A DNA stretch of 64,000 nucleotides. Origin: Microbacterium sp. Au-Mic1 (GTDB lineage: Bacteria > Actinomycetota > Actinomycetes > Actinomycetales > Microbacteriaceae). The DNA lies in contig NZ_JAJTTF010000016.1 in assembly GCF_021341785.1 (NCBI RefSeq), forward strand, positions 1 to 64,000. The letters run 5' to 3'. The notes under the pieces are model-generated. The model did no database searches. It worked only from the letters and a program-made list of their open reading frames with translations, and had not been told where the DNA came from. This document shows, piece by piece, positions 63,799-64,000 of this stretch. The position numbers were made by a program, and so were the translations under genes. The stretch's first letter is position 1. Each line of letters opens with the position of its first letter.

Positions 63799-64000
63799 CA
63801 TCCGACCTCGGCGCCCGCGCGGACGAGTGCGTCCTCCGCGCCGGAGGAGTCCTCGGCGACCTGGATCTCGGTCACCGGCAGCGTCGAGTCGGCGCCGAAC
63901 GCGAGCGTCGAGGGGCGCCGGCCGGAGACGATCAGCTCGGCCGCGAGCCCCGCGATCATGGCGCCGTTGTCGGTGCAGAGCGGGAGCGGAGGAATGCGCA
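63798..64000 (-). CDS. tsaD: tRNA threonylcarbamoyladenosine transferase TsaD, C-terminal part
   Basis: The last 67 residues before the window edge. [20 protein letters not shown] is the conserved C-terminal metal-site region of TsaD, with the Asp ligand in CTDNGAMI. TsaD forms t6A at position 37 of ANN-decoding tRNAs together with TsaB, TsaC and TsaE. The tail after this motif is about 45 residues, slightly acidic. Stop TGA at 63798-63800. Confidence 0.95.
   Translation of the reverse strand, partial: RIPPLPLCTDNGAMIAGLAAELIVSGRRPSTLAFGADSTLPVTEIQVAEDSSGAEDALVRAGAEVG

Overview
The window is a high-GC chromosomal segment from an actinobacterium, most likely a member of the Microbacteriaceae (Microbacterium or a close relative). 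Support comes from the strongly GC-rich third codon positions, frequent GTG starts, the gene set (DUF1918, GuaB3, SURF1, DUF3817, AlkD, an ECF sigma factor paired with a DGPF protein, LPXTG/LAXTG surface proteins, SipW-type exported proteins) and the bacterial SRP RNA gene lying next to dnaX. The genus is an inference; no 16S rRNA is present. I see no transposase, integrase, prophage or CRISPR array. Most of the window looks like core chromosome with a few accessory islets.

Layout. 1-5.6 kb: 5' part of dnaX, a DUF1918 protein, a GH65 disaccharide phosphorylase with beta-phosphoglucomutase, and a one-pass membrane protein. 5.7 kb: small SRP RNA. 5.9-13.6 kb: MoxR ATPase, DUF58 protein and TgpA-like transglutaminase in one coupled operon, then a large SF2 helicase with a C-terminal membrane hairpin. 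13.7-18.6 kb: DedA, TrhO, an LssY-C membrane protein, tRNA-Ser(GGA), an acetyltransferase and a PAP2 phosphatase. 18.7-23.8 kb: a carbohydrate ABC importer divergent from its LacI-type regulator, with two palindromic operators between them. 23.9-24.9 kb: rplJ-rplL with a leader that may attenuate. 25-27.3 kb: an accessory islet with an AbiEi/DUF559-like gene between related repeats, and a stand-alone YqaJ-type nuclease. 27.3-30.5 kb: a five-gene secretion operon with SipW-like signal peptidase, two clear substrates, an LPXTG protein and a probable third substrate. 30.6-41.3 kb: SseB, PcrA, an ABC exporter pair, GDPD, a Bax-inhibitor-like protein, an ECF42-type sigma factor with its DGPF partner, and AlkD. 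41.5-57.5 kb: guaA, a 1673-residue secreted nuclease/nucleotidase, SURF1, guaB3, an ABC-F protein, OsmC, a TetR-regulated MFS exporter and guaB. 57.6-64 kb: a Tat-type secreted protein, an AraC regulator, RarD, groES under two CIRCE-type repeats, a SAM methyltransferase, two membrane proteins and the 3' end of tsaD.

How genes fit together. GMP synthesis is spread over guaB, guaB3 and guaA. The ABC importer, GH65 phosphorylase and PgmB form a plausible route for uptake and phosphorolysis of alpha-glucosides, although they are not in one operon. The MoxR-DUF58-TgpA trio and the SipW-like operon are envelope or surface systems.

Features spanning the window: many genes appear leaderless, with a TAnnnT hexamer 6-7 nt before the start codon, which helped fix start sites; the hairpins between convergent genes mostly end in CCTTCG instead of a U tract; and a REP-like repeat recurs between genes and once inside a coding sequence.
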